64,000 nt of DNA from Streptomyces sp. JJ38 (lineage in GTDB: Bacteria; Actinomycetota; Actinomycetes; Streptomycetales; Streptomycetaceae), in contig NZ_JABLSI010000013.1 of NCBI RefSeq assembly GCF_019303475.1, forward strand, positions 162,078 to 226,077, written 5' to 3'. The translations under genes were made by a program, and so were the position numbers. The notes under the pieces were generated by a model. That model was not told the origin of the DNA. It searched no databases and saw only the letters and a program-made list of their open reading frames with translations. The stretch's first letter is position 1, and each line of letters begins with the position of its first letter. Positions 50,484-59,661 of the stretch are shown here, piece by piece.

Positions 50484-51242
50484 ATGCACGACCGCAACGA
50501 CTCCGAGCGCCTCTCCTCGTACGCCGACGTCCTCGCCAGTGAACTCCCCGATACCTGGACCAGCTCCTACCACCCACCCGAGGACAAGGACGACCTCGCC
50601 GAACTGGCCGACCGCATCTGGGACCTGGACCTCGTCGCCGAGTCCCTCGCCGAGCACCCGCTCCAGCAGGCAGCCGTCCTGAGCCGCCCGGACGGCGCCC
50701 AGCTCGTCCTCCTCGACCGGCACGACGCACGCGACGGCTTCCTCATCGCCGCCGTCGCCCCGCGCGAACTCCCCGACGAGGCGTACCGCGCCGTACGCGA
50801 GCCAGGCGGAATCGCACTGACGGACGATCCCTTCCTGGGCGCCGAGACCGTCGCCGGCGACCTGCTCGCCCGCTACGACACCGCGCTCGCCCAGGTCCGC
50901 CACAACGCGGCGGACGGGATTCACCCGTCGCAGCCGGAGCGGGTCGTCCTGACCTGGCAGCAGGACGGCAGTCTCGCCGCCGCACCCGTCGGCGAAACGG
51001 CCACCGCCGTGCTGACGGACAACGGCTTCGTCCAGGACAAGCAGACCGGCATCTACCGCCTCAGCGGAGACGACACCGCAGCCCAGGCACGCACCGTACG
51101 CGAGACCGGCCGACGGCTCGACGCGCACGGCATCGGTACCGCGCTCCAGCACCCCTCGGGCCGGATGGTGCCCACCGCCACACAGGCCGCCATGCCACCG
51201 GTCCCGGCTGCGCCCCGTACCCCGGCCAACAGGGTTCGATGA
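50484..51242 (+). CDS. Plasmid protein with the repeated module
   Basis: The protein is 252 residues from ATG 50484 (AAGGA upstream). N-terminal half: SYADVLASELPDTWTSSYH, LIAAVAPRELPDEAYRAV. C-terminal half: ADNGFVQDKQTGIYRLSGDD, then TVRETGRRLDAHGIGTALQH. It is a paralogue of 40986-41759 with the same order of domains. Its stop overlaps the next start (ATGA). Confidence 0.65.
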   Translation: MHDRNDSERLSSYADVLASELPDTWTSSYHPPEDKDDLAELADRIWDLDLVAESLAEHPLQQAAVLSRPDGAQLVLLDRHDARDGFLIAAVAPRELPDEAYRAVREPGGIALTDDPFLGAETVAGDLLARYDTALAQVRHNAADGIHPSQPERVVLTWQQDGSLAAAPVGETATAVLTDNGFVQDKQTGIYRLSGDDTAAQARTVRETGRRLDAHGIGTALQHPSGRMVPTATQAAMPPVPAAPRTPANRVR

Positions 51243-51905
51243 AGCAGACGGAGCCGGACATCCTGGAGGCACGGGGCTGGTCGTCGCCGTCGAGGGGGAC
51301 CGAGCGGGCGGCAGACATCCCCCAGCGAACCGGCACTTCCTCCTCGCCCCGGCCCCTGCGGGCACTTCCACCGCCTTCCCGATACCCTGACCGTCGAGCA
51401 GCAGCGCGTGCAGGCGTCCGCCGCGCACGCTCTCCTCGCCGTCGGCCACAGCGCCCACCTCGACCCCGCCCTGAACACGCTGACCATGCTGGACGGCGAA
51501 CGCGAAGCGGCTCTGCGGTACCTCGCCCAGCTCTCTGAGCGCGCCTCCCGCGCCGAAAGCAGCACGGAGATCGCCAAGATCCTGACCGAGATCGCCGGAC
51601 CGACCGAGGGCCTGCTGCCGCTCCCCCTGCGAGACTGTCGTCAGGGCCTGGATCGCCTGGTCCCACCGCCCGGAGCCATGAGCGAAGACCCGACACCAGC
51701 CTTTCAACTCGGCACCACACCGGACACGCTGTCACACGCCGTCCACCGGTCCTTCTCGCCCGCACTCACGCCGCGCGCACCCCGTCTTCGACGAGGCCGC
51801 CTATCAGCAGGCCGTACACGAGATCCGCGCCGGCAAGTCCAGCCCTGCCGTACAGACACCGGAGCCAGTCGCCGCCGCCTCGCGCCCCGCACCGTCCCGG
51901 CGTAG
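51239..51905 (+). pseudogene. Frameshifted gene downstream of the module protein
   Basis: ATG 51239 opens in one frame. From about 51350 the sense is in another (TLTVEQQRVQASAAHALLAV and REAALRYLAQLSERASRAE), up to about 51700. The end is in a third (HPVFDEAAYQQAVHEIRAG to TAG 51903). Two shifts would have to be undone to read about 220 residues. The centre is helical and was probably a small plasmid protein. Confidence 0.5.
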
Positions 51906-51979
51906 TCCGTAACCCTCATCGGGCGGCCTCGGCACTTCGCCGGGGCCGCCCTGCACCGCCCGACCCATCGGAGAACCCC

Positions 51980-52165
51980 GTAGTACCCCGCACGCCTCCA
52001 CCGATCACCCACCGCCTCAAGCCCCGCCTCGCGACCGCTCTCTTCCGCCGCTACCTGCGCGCCTGCATCGCCATCGGCCCCGACCGCACCTCCCTGCTGG
52101 CCGGCGCACGCCCCAAGGCCGTCCTCGCCGAGTCGCAGCGGATCGGGCACCGCCACCACCACTGA
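51980..52165 (+). other. Coding-like frame of 61 codons without a start codon
   Basis: The frame is open from GTA 51980 to TGA 52163, and GGAGAA sits 4 nt upstream of the GTA. The product would be basic (ITHRLKPRLATALFRRYLRA) with a C-terminal histidine run. A GTG to GTA change could have abolished the start. It lies just after the frameshifted gene and just before the next intact one. Confidence 0.35.
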
Positions 52166-52187
52166 ACCCACTCCGACCTGGAGGAGC

Positions 52188-52571
52188 ATGCCCCACTCCA
52201 CCCCATACCCGGTGCGGCTGGCCGACGAGATCACCCGCCAGCTCGGCCAGCTCGCCGAGCACATGGCCCAACTGCCCCCTCACGAGGCCATGCAGGTCAT
52301 CGCCCGTGTCCTGAACCCGGACGACGGAGTCCTCGGCGGCGCCACCCACCTCGTGGCCACCAGCAGCGTGTTCGCCAAGAACCAGGCCGAGCGCGGTGTA
52401 CTGCCGGCAGAGGTATGGCTCGCTCTCGGCCGGGCCGCGAACGAACTCGACGCCATCGGCGGTGACCTTGACGAACACCGCGAGACCCTCCGGCACGTCA
52501 GCACACAGCCCGCCGCCACGGCGGCGAAGCCACCAGTCCCTGCTCCGCTCGTCGTACGGCGGCGCCGGTGA
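52188..52571 (+). CDS. Hypothetical helical plasmid protein
   Basis: The protein is 127 residues from ATG 52188 with GGAG. The pattern TRQLGQLAEHMAQLPPHEAM, then GVLPAEVWLALGRAANEL is helix-rich, and the end is basic (PAPLVVRRRR). The stop overlaps the following DUF317 start (GTGA). No family recognised. Confidence 0.55.
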   Translation: MPHSTPYPVRLADEITRQLGQLAEHMAQLPPHEAMQVIARVLNPDDGVLGGATHLVATSSVFAKNQAERGVLPAEVWLALGRAANELDAIGGDLDEHRETLRHVSTQPAATAAKPPVPAPLVVRRRR

Positions 52572-53371
52572 AGAGGAAGCAGTGGCAGGGCTGGGGCCCG
52601 GGCGAAGAAGCCGAGCAGCACTACCTCGTCCAGCCTCGCGCCCTCGCCGGCGGCGGCGACGTCCGGCATGTCTCCGAGTTCTTGCGCGCCTCCGGCTGGC
52701 GGGACAAGTCCAAGGCAGTCGGGTCCCTCTTCCTGGAGAGCCCGGACCGCATGGTCCGGATCGCCTACGACCCCTTTGTCCTGCCAGGTGGATGGACGAT
52801 CCATGGCAAGGCGACCGGGCAGCAGGACGAGTGGTGGGTGAAGCTCGGCCGGCAGACACCGGTGGAGATCGTCGCCGGGCTCAGCGATGCCCTGACCCGG
52901 CCCCGCTCCGCGCACGCGCCCGATGTGTGGGCTCCGCTGCAGGAACAGCACTGGCACACTCGGCCGGAGGCCGGGCACTACACCGCGACGAGCCCCGACA
53001 ACACCGCGTGGATGCAGTTCCGCCAGGCCCCAGGCGGCGACGCCACGTGGTGGTCCGGTGCCAAGGACCAGCAGGGCAACGGCTGGACAGCCCAGTTCAC
53101 GGCCACCACCCCAATGCACCTGGTGCAAGCCTTCTCCGCTGCTCTCGCCAGCCCCGAACCCGTCATGCGCCCGCGCGGACGCGTCCCGCACAGCGCACAG
53201 ATCCGCACCACATCCGTCTCCGTCCTGCCCTCCCAGCTCAGCGCCTGGCAGCAGGCCCGGATCACCGCCGCCCGCGCCGCCACCTGGGCCCGCAACTCGG
53301 TTCGAAGCAGCCGGCCCCGTACGACAGCTCGCCCCCACGCCCACACCGGCGGGGCTCGCGCCCGTCGCTGA
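52568..53371 (+). CDS. DUF317 (SPDY) domain protein
   Basis: The protein is 267 residues from GTG 52568, which overlaps the previous TGA. DUF317 units: YLVQPRALAGGGD...SPDRMVRIAYDPF, ending TPVEIVAGLSDAL, and TATSPDNTAWMQFRQAP...TTPMHLVQAFSAALAS. The C-terminal 60 residues are basic. Similar to the 53754-54569 protein. Function unknown. Confidence 0.78.
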   Translation: MKRKQWQGWGPGEEAEQHYLVQPRALAGGGDVRHVSEFLRASGWRDKSKAVGSLFLESPDRMVRIAYDPFVLPGGWTIHGKATGQQDEWWVKLGRQTPVEIVAGLSDALTRPRSAHAPDVWAPLQEQHWHTRPEAGHYTATSPDNTAWMQFRQAPGGDATWWSGAKDQQGNGWTAQFTATTPMHLVQAFSAALASPEPVMRPRGRVPHSAQIRTTSVSVLPSQLSAWQQARITAARAATWARNSVRSSRPRTTARPHAHTGGARARR

Positions 53372-53400
53372 CCTCCGACACCGACCACCGAAGGATCCCC

Positions 53401-53757
53401 GTGCCCGCGCTCACCCCGGACACCATCCGCACCGCGACCGACACCCTGTCCCACCTTACGGATTACCTGCGCGACACCCCTGAGCCCGCTGAGGCGCTCG
53501 CCCTCGTCGAGCCGCTGCTCGACGAATACACCGGTTTCCCCGTCCAGCTCGCCGACGCCCTGCGCGCCCTCGCCCGCGCCGTACAGGACCATCCGGACAC
53601 CCCGCGCACCGCCGAAGCCGCCCTGCTGATCACGGAGTTGCGCATCGCTGCGCGGGAACAATCCGACCAGCACGCCCTCCACTACGTCCTCGACGACCTC
53701 CGCCGTCTGAACGCGAAGACCCCGTCGCCCACGGTGGGGTGCGGCCGGTGCCGGTGA
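53401..53757 (+). CDS. Hypothetical helical protein between DUF317 genes
   Basis: The protein is 118 residues from GTG 53401 (AAGGA 5 nt upstream). It is all-helical: DTLSHLTDYLRDTPEPAEAL, QLADALRALARAVQDH and QHALHYVLDDLRRLN. It ends in CGRCR. Its stop overlaps the next DUF317 start (GTGA). Probably translated with its neighbours. Confidence 0.58.
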   Translation: MPALTPDTIRTATDTLSHLTDYLRDTPEPAEALALVEPLLDEYTGFPVQLADALRALARAVQDHPDTPRTAEAALLITELRIAAREQSDQHALHYVLDDLRRLNAKTPSPTVGCGRCR

Positions 53758-54569
53758 GCGAACGGCAGCTCGCCGACTTCGCCAACAAGCACGCCTGGCA
53801 GATCCCGTTCGACATCAGCCCCCGCCACCTCGCCGGCCCCGGCGACGCCCGCCACGTCACCCACGGCCTCGCCGCCGCAGGGTGGAGCGCCGTCTCCGAC
53901 CCTTTGAGCGCCGAAATCACCTTGCACAGCCCCGACCTTCGCCATCGCCTCCAGTTCGACCCCCAGTCCCGCACCTCCGCGTGGTGGCGGCTGCAGGCTG
54001 AGCCCACTGACACCGAGCCGGGCTGGTACGCCGAGTTCGGCGAACTCGTGCCCGCCGAGGTCCTCGCCGGCTTCACGGACGCCCTCGTCGTCCCGCCGCC
54101 ACAGCAGTCGGACCCGTGGCTACCGGTGTCCTCGGCGGGCTGGCACCGCGAGTCAGACGACACAGCGCGCTCACCGGACTCCATGTGTCGTATCGAACTG
54201 CGCCCGTCGAGCGAACTCCACGACCGGCCCTCCTGGCGCGTCGAGACCCGCGAGCCCGGCCATGGAACGATCGACGGCCCACGCATCTGGCACGCCTACT
54301 TCCACGAGCACACCCCCACCCGCCTGGTCGGGTCATTCCTCACCGCACTGGCCGACCGTAGCCCGCTCCAGCGCGGCATGTACGACCGCACCGGCCACTA
54401 CAGCGCCGTGCAAGAACCCAGCCCACTGCGCCCACAGCAGGTGGTCGACGCCCATACCACCCGCATCAAGGCACTCCGCGCACAGGCACGCTTCGCCCGC
54501 CGGCAGCAGACGAAACCCGCGACGACCCCGGCGAAGGCCGGCCCAGCCCATCCAGTTGCTCGCCGCTGA
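53754..54569 (+). CDS. DUF317 (SPDY) domain protein
   Basis: The protein is 271 residues from GTG 53754. Units: FDISPRHLAGPGDARHVT...HSPDLRHRLQFDP...LVPAEVLAGFTDAL, and RSPDSMCRIELRPS...TPTRLVGSFLTALADR. The order and spacing are as in the other DUF317 proteins. A basic C-terminal tail follows. Function unknown. Confidence 0.78.
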   Translation: MSERQLADFANKHAWQIPFDISPRHLAGPGDARHVTHGLAAAGWSAVSDPLSAEITLHSPDLRHRLQFDPQSRTSAWWRLQAEPTDTEPGWYAEFGELVPAEVLAGFTDALVVPPPQQSDPWLPVSSAGWHRESDDTARSPDSMCRIELRPSSELHDRPSWRVETREPGHGTIDGPRIWHAYFHEHTPTRLVGSFLTALADRSPLQRGMYDRTGHYSAVQEPSPLRPQQVVDAHTTRIKALRAQARFARRQQTKPATTPAKAGPAHPVARR

Positions 54570-54594
54570 ACCGACAGGACCCCTCCTCATCTCC

Positions 54595-55155
54595 ATGAAC
54601 CACCGCGAACACCGCAACTTCCTGCGCCACCTCGACGACTACCTAAGCGACAGCAAGAAGATCCTCGACGCCTGGGACGCCTACTCCGACGAACACACCG
54701 ACCTCGACGGCTGGCCCTACGACGACCACGCCTACGGCATGCGCGCGAGCCAGCGCGACGCCGACACGCTCACGGCGTTCGAGCCGCTCCGCTACGGTGC
54801 CCGTCACCTGCTGGCCACAGCCGAGATACAGCTGGCCCAGCTGCCCGAGAACACAGTGCAGAGCCGCTGGGTCTACCAGTTGGGCGTCCTGCGCTACGCC
54901 CTCGACCGGCTCGACGAACTGCACGAGCAGTGGCTGAAGACCCGAGACGCCCTCCCCGCCACCGCCAAGGCCGGCACCGCCGACTTCGACGACGCCCTCG
55001 CCGAGCATCACGCGGAATCGTGGAGCTACCTCGACAACTGGGCCACCCACGGATCGGCTCTCCGGGAAATCAACGCCGCTGCCCGCAAGGCCCGTTCGCC
55101 TCTTGCCCCCATACCGCTCCGCGCACTCGTCCGGCGAACTGCAACACGGAAGTGA
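54595..55155 (+). CDS. Hypothetical helical protein of 186 residues
   Basis: ATG 54595 has AGGA at about 15 nt. The product is nearly all helical with acidic/aromatic residues (LRHLDDYLSDSKKILDAWD, FEPLRYGARHLLATAEIQLA, VLRYALDRLDELHEQWLK). It lacks a membrane segment and looks like a plasmid protein of unknown role. Ends 2 bp before the following DUF317 gene. Confidence 0.55.
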   Translation: MNHREHRNFLRHLDDYLSDSKKILDAWDAYSDEHTDLDGWPYDDHAYGMRASQRDADTLTAFEPLRYGARHLLATAEIQLAQLPENTVQSRWVYQLGVLRYALDRLDELHEQWLKTRDALPATAKAGTADFDDALAEHHAESWSYLDNWATHGSALREINAAARKARSPLAPIPLRALVRRTATRK

Positions 55156-55157
55156 GC

Positions 55158-55963
55158 ATGCCCCCGGCTCCCGAGACCGTCGAGGTCGACTTCGTCTCCC
55201 CGCGTCATCTCGCCGGCGGCGGTGACCCCGCTCGGAGCACCGTTCCTCTCCACCGTGCCTGCGGATGGAGCCACGGTGACGACCCTCTGATGCCGCGCGT
55301 CCTGCTCTCCAGTCCCGGCCAGAAGGCCCTCCTGCGCTTGGAGCCCGAGCCTAACGAGCAGTGGTGGACGTTGAGCCACGCGGCGGAGCCGGACAGGCCC
55401 GGCCGGTACGCCAGCTTCGGCGCCCGCCCCCCTGTCGAACTCATCGCCGCCGCCACCGACGCCCTCACCGACCTGGCCCCGCCGACGGGCGCGCCCTCCG
55501 ATCCGTTCGAGCCACTTCGACAGATCAGCCGGTCGCCCGCCTCCGCGGACAACGGCCTCCTGTCACCCGACGACACCGCGTACTTCCAGGGGGTGGGCAG
55601 CGCGGAAGAACCGGGCGCCTGAATCGTCACCGCCACACTCGGCCCCGACCGGCCGGTGTGGCAGGCCCGTTTCGGCGGGCACACTCCCGCCCGCCTCGTA
55701 GCCGCGTTCACCGCTGCGCTCGCCGATCCGAAGCCCGCGCCGCGCATCGACAGCAGACGCAGTCTCCCGACCGCGACCCGAACGTCGTCACCCGCAAGAC
55801 CACCGACGTGCTCGCCGTGTACATCGCCGGCGCGTTGGAAGAACGCGTCCACTACCTCGCTGCCCGAACACACCACCACTCCGCCGGCCCGGCCCCCTCA
55901 CGGCAGGCGCCGCCCAGGCGGCCGCAGCCGCTCACCCTCCCGTCCCCGCCCGGAAGCACGTAG
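55158..55963 (+). pseudogene. DUF317 gene interrupted by a stop codon and a frameshift
   Basis: ATG 55158 begins a DUF317 protein (VDFVSPRHLAGGGD, PPVELIAAATDALTDL) that stops at TGA 55620. In the same frame the sense goes on directly (IVTATLGPDRPVWQARFGG, TPARLVAAFTAALADPKP), as expected for the second DUF317 unit, with the TGA replacing a TGG. A frameshift follows near 55740, and a third part (NVVTRKTTDVLAVYIAGALE) ends at 55963 in another frame. Confidence 0.62.
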
Positions 55964-55966
55964 CCC

Positions 55967-57760
55967 TTGCCCCCTTCCTCCTCCAGCAGCAACACCGACG
56001 GCTACGACCTCGTCCTGCGCCTCCTCCTCGGCGTGCTCGCCGTCGTCGTCCCCCTGTCCCACCTGGCCTGGCTGTCCGGCAACATCACCGCCTACCTCAC
56101 CGGCACCAACTGGGCCACATATCAGCCGACCAACGCCCTACTCCACCCCGAGCAGGTCTGGCCCGCCGCAGGAGAAACGTCCCTGCTGATCGGTGCCCGC
56201 ATCGTCCCCGTCCTCCTGCTCCTGACCCTCGGGACAGGCGCGGGCGTCCTGTGGGCCCGGCACAAGAACCGAAGCGGCGGCCGGAAGAAGAAGATCACCG
56301 ACATGGCCAAGGCCCGGGACATCGAGCCGCTGATGGCCAAGGCAATCACCGACAAAGCCCGCTCCCTGCGCCCCAGCCTGAAGAACAGCAAGCACATCGA
56401 CGCGAAGGACACCGGCATCCTTCTCGGCAACCTGAAGGGCAGTCGCCACGAGGTACGGATGGGGTTCGAGGACGTTGCCGTCGCGATCATGGCACCCAGG
56501 TCCGGCAAGACCACCTCGCTCGCCATCCCCTCCATGCTCGGCGCACCCGGCCCGGTCCTGCTGACGTCGAACAAGGCCGCCGGCGACGCCTTCACCACCG
56601 CCTACGAGGCGAGGGCCCGGGCGGGAACCGTGTGGACCATGGACCCGCAGCAGATCGCGCACGCCGCCCGCGAGATGTGGTGGAACCCTCTCGCCAGCGC
56701 GAGAACCCTGGACGGGGCGAACCGGCTCGCCGGACACTTCCTCGCCGCCTCGGTGGACGCCTCCCAGCAGGGCGACTTCTGGTCGAAGGCCGGCAGCAAC
56801 ATCCTGTCCCAGCTGCTCCTGGCCGCAGCACTCGACGAGCGGCCCATCACCGACATCATGCAGTGGCTCGCCTTCCCCGCCGACCGCACTCCGCTGGACA
56901 TCCTGCGCGACCACGGCTTCGCCGCCGTCGCCGCCCAGCTCAAGGGGACGGTCGAAGGCCCTCCGGAAACGAGGGACGGCATCTACGAGACCGCCCGGCA
57001 GTACGCCTCCGCACTTCTGAACGCGGAAATCGCCGCGTGGGTGACCCCGCAGAAGGACGTCCCGGAGTTCCGGCCGGAGCAGTTCGTCACCTCCACCGAC
57101 ACGCTGTTCCTGCTCAGCAAGGACGGCGGAGGCGGAGCCTCGGCGCTGATCGCCGCGTGCGCGGACTCGGTGATGCGGGCCGCGACCGCGCAGGCCGAAC
57201 GTGCCGGCGGGCGCCTGGATCCGCCCATGCTGGCGATCCTCGACGAGGCCGCCAACGTCTGCAAGATCAGCGACCTTCCCGACCTGTACTCCCACCTCGG
57301 GTCACGCGGGATCATCCCGATCACGATTCTGCAGTCCTACCGCCAGGGCCAGAAGGTCTGGGGCGACGCGGGCATGGATGCCTTGTGGTCCGCCTCGACC
57401 GTGAAGGTCATCGGTAGCGGCATCGACGACCCGGACTTCGCCGACAAGCTGTCCCGCCTGATCGGCGACCACGACGTCGAGACCACCTCCACCTCGCGCT
57501 CGGAGTCCGGCAAGTCGACCTCCGTGTCGATGCGGCAGGAGCGGATCCTGCCCGCCGACGCGATTCGCGCCCTGCCCAAGGGCACTGCTTTGTGTTTCGC
57601 CACCGGTATGCGCGCCGCGATGCTCGACCTGCGCCCGTGGTATCTGGAGCCCGGCGCCGCCGAACTCTCCGCCGCCTCCAAGAGGGCCTCCGACGGCATC
57701 ACCAAGCGGGCCGTCGCCAAACACGCACCGCGGCAGACCGACTTCGGGACCGCAGCATGA
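55967..57760 (+). CDS. VirD4/TraG-type coupling protein
   Basis: The protein is 597 residues from TTG 55967. There are two N-terminal membrane spans (about 14-38 and 72-95), then a basic linker, Walker A APRSGKTT at about 175-183, a middle domain with DGIYETARQYASALL, and Walker B LAILDEAAN at about 422-430. Then come HLGSRGIIPITILQSYRQG and DFADKLSRLIG, typical of TraG/TraD coupling ATPases. It should bring the relaxase-DNA complex to the channel. This conjugation gene is 17 kb away from the others. Confidence 0.88.
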   Translation: MPPSSSSSNTDGYDLVLRLLLGVLAVVVPLSHLAWLSGNITAYLTGTNWATYQPTNALLHPEQVWPAAGETSLLIGARIVPVLLLLTLGTGAGVLWARHKNRSGGRKKKITDMAKARDIEPLMAKAITDKARSLRPSLKNSKHIDAKDTGILLGNLKGSRHEVRMGFEDVAVAIMAPRSGKTTSLAIPSMLGAPGPVLLTSNKAAGDAFTTAYEARARAGTVWTMDPQQIAHAAREMWWNPLASARTLDGANRLAGHFLAASVDASQQGDFWSKAGSNILSQLLLAAALDERPITDIMQWLAFPADRTPLDILRDHGFAAVAAQLKGTVEGPPETRDGIYETARQYASALLNAEIAAWVTPQKDVPEFRPEQFVTSTDTLFLLSKDGGGGASALIAACADSVMRAATAQAERAGGRLDPPMLAILDEAANVCKISDLPDLYSHLGSRGIIPITILQSYRQGQKVWGDAGMDALWSASTVKVIGSGIDDPDFADKLSRLIGDHDVETTSTSRSESGKSTSVSMRQERILPADAIRALPKGTALCFATGMRAAMLDLRPWYLEPGAAELSAASKRASDGITKRAVAKHAPRQTDFGTAA

Positions 57761-58626
57761 GATCGATACGGCTCCCGGACGGTGCCCAGCTCAGCACCCA
57801 CGTCGACGGACCTGCACAAGCACCCGTGACGGCAGTCCTCGTGCATGGCCTCTCGGTCACCGCTGCCCTGTGGCGCTCGCACCTACCGCTCCTGCTCCGC
57901 GAAGGGATGCGCGTCGTGCGCTACGACCAGCGCGCACACGGCTACTCCACCCGCGGCACCGCCGCCCTGAGCCTCGACCAGCTGGCCCACGACCTCGCCC
58001 AGGTTCTTGAGACGACAGCGCCACGGGGACCACTCGTGCTCGCCGGCCACTCCATGGGAGCGATGACGCTCATGCGCCTGGTCGCGCGCCACCCCCAATT
58101 CGCACCCCGCATCCGCAGGCTGGTACTCATCTCGCCCCCGCACGGCGGCATCAGCACTCGCACGGGCACCGGCCCTGCCCACTCGTTCCTCGCCCTGGGC
58201 CGCACCCTTCTCGTGTCCGCGTGCACGCACGCGCCGTACCTGCTCGACGCCGTCCGGCGGCGCCTTCCCACCACCAGCCGGTGGGCCCTGCGTCCCCACG
58301 CCCATCCGGAGCCCGGTGCACAGCCGTTGCCGTGCCGACAGGGCCTGCACTCCATGGCGACCGGCGACATCGCCGCCCTGTGGCACGACCTCGCCGACCA
58401 GCAGCCCGACCCCGGCCCGTTGCAGCAGCTCGGCAGCCGGGTCCACCTCCTCGCCGGAAGCCTTGACACCCATATCCCGCCCGAGCAGACGAGTCGCGTT
58501 GCCGCCTGTCTGCCCAGCGCCCAGCTGGAGACCGTGCCGGACGCCACCCACGCATTGCCATTGCGTCACGCACAGCTGGTCAGCGAGCGAATCTCCCGCT
58601 GCGCCACCCCCACCGCTCATCTCTGA
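57757..58626 (+). CDS. Alpha/beta hydrolase
   Basis: The protein is 289 residues, and ATG 57757 overlaps the coupling protein stop (ATGA). The catalytic triad is complete: GHSMG near residue 98 (Ser), DTHIP (Asp) near 236 and DATHALP (His) near 265, with LVHGLSVTAALWRSH supplying the oxyanion loop. It fits small-molecule esterase or epoxide-hydrolase-like enzymes. Substrate unknown. It is unusual to find such an enzyme coupled to a coupling protein. Confidence 0.82.
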   Translation: MRSIRLPDGAQLSTHVDGPAQAPVTAVLVHGLSVTAALWRSHLPLLLREGMRVVRYDQRAHGYSTRGTAALSLDQLAHDLAQVLETTAPRGPLVLAGHSMGAMTLMRLVARHPQFAPRIRRLVLISPPHGGISTRTGTGPAHSFLALGRTLLVSACTHAPYLLDAVRRRLPTTSRWALRPHAHPEPGAQPLPCRQGLHSMATGDIAALWHDLADQQPDPGPLQQLGSRVHLLAGSLDTHIPPEQTSRVAACLPSAQLETVPDATHALPLRHAQLVSERISRCATPTAHL

Positions 58627-58737
58627 AAACCGATCTCCCGGATCCCCACCACGCCACCGGCCGGAATCCCCTGCCACTCACGCAACGGCCTCGATGCGGA
58701 CACTCTCCCTCCCGTTTCCCTACACCCAGGACAGCCC

Positions 58738-59661
58738 ATTTCAGATCAGCCCCGATTCCGCGCCCTTTCCCTCGGCGCCGGAGTTCAATCCAGCACCCTT
58801 CTCACCCTGTCAGCCGAGGGCGTTCTCCCCAAAGTCGACTACGCGATTTTCGCCGACACCGGCTGGGAACCCAAAGCAGTGTATGCCCACCTTGACCGAC
58901 TAGAGGAAGAGATAGCCGCGCCTGCCGGAATCCCGATGCTGCGCGTGTCGGCCGGAAATATTCGCAGTGACGCCCTGAACCCGGATCACCGGTTCGCATC
59001 CATGCCACTCCACATCCTCAACAAGGACGGGCGGCCTGGAATGACCCGACGGCAGTGCACCGGCGAATATAAGGTAAAGCCAATAAAGCAGAAGGTGCGC
59101 GAACTGCTCGGGTACCCCTATCCTGCCCGCATTCCGAAGGGAGTATTCGTCGAACAATGGGTAGGGATCTCGACCGATGAATTTCACCGCGCCAAGGACG
59201 CTGACGTCAAGTACATGCGCAACAGGCATCCGCTTCTGGACATGTCCTGGAGCCGGGCCGACTGCGTTCGCTACCTGACCTCGCTCGGTCTCGCCGATAC
59301 ACCGAAATCGAGTTGCCTGGGGTGCCCATTTCACGGAAACGCGCAGTGGAGACACATCAGGGACACCTCTCCGTCCGAATGGGCGGACGTCGTCGAATTC
59401 GACGAAGCTATCCGGCAGGGAAATGCCCGCGCCAACGCGTCGGGCAGCAGACTGCTCGGCGAGGCGTTCCTGCACCGCTCCCGCGTCCCGCTCAGCCGGG
59501 CGCCGATCGACCACGTCACCCGCGCCGAGCGGGCCGCCCTACAGATCAGCGCGGACGAAGCGGACGTACTGGAGAACGGGGTCGAGGACGGCTGCTCGCC
59601 CTGGGCGTGCCGCGGCGACGCCGATGCCCTGACGCAGGACGACTTCGGACTGGCCACGTGA
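58738..59661 (+). CDS. PP-loop (PAPS reductase/alpha-hydrolase-like) protein
   Basis: The protein is 307 residues if started at ATT 58738, with AGGA 6 nt upstream. A later GTG 58879 would lose the PP-loop. SLGAGVQSSTLLTLSAEG (near 11-28) is the nucleotide-binding PP-loop, and DYAIFADTGWEPKAVYAHL follows. The second half has SSCLGCPFHG, a Cys pair that may bind zinc. It differs from sulfonucleotide reductases in its end. It overlaps the C5-methyltransferase (GTGA), indicating joint expression. The real start remains uncertain. Confidence 0.72.
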   Translation: MSDQPRFRALSLGAGVQSSTLLTLSAEGVLPKVDYAIFADTGWEPKAVYAHLDRLEEEIAAPAGIPMLRVSAGNIRSDALNPDHRFASMPLHILNKDGRPGMTRRQCTGEYKVKPIKQKVRELLGYPYPARIPKGVFVEQWVGISTDEFHRAKDADVKYMRNRHPLLDMSWSRADCVRYLTSLGLADTPKSSCLGCPFHGNAQWRHIRDTSPSEWADVVEFDEAIRQGNARANASGSRLLGEAFLHRSRVPLSRAPIDHVTRAERAALQISADEADVLENGVEDGCSPWACRGDADALTQDDFGLAT

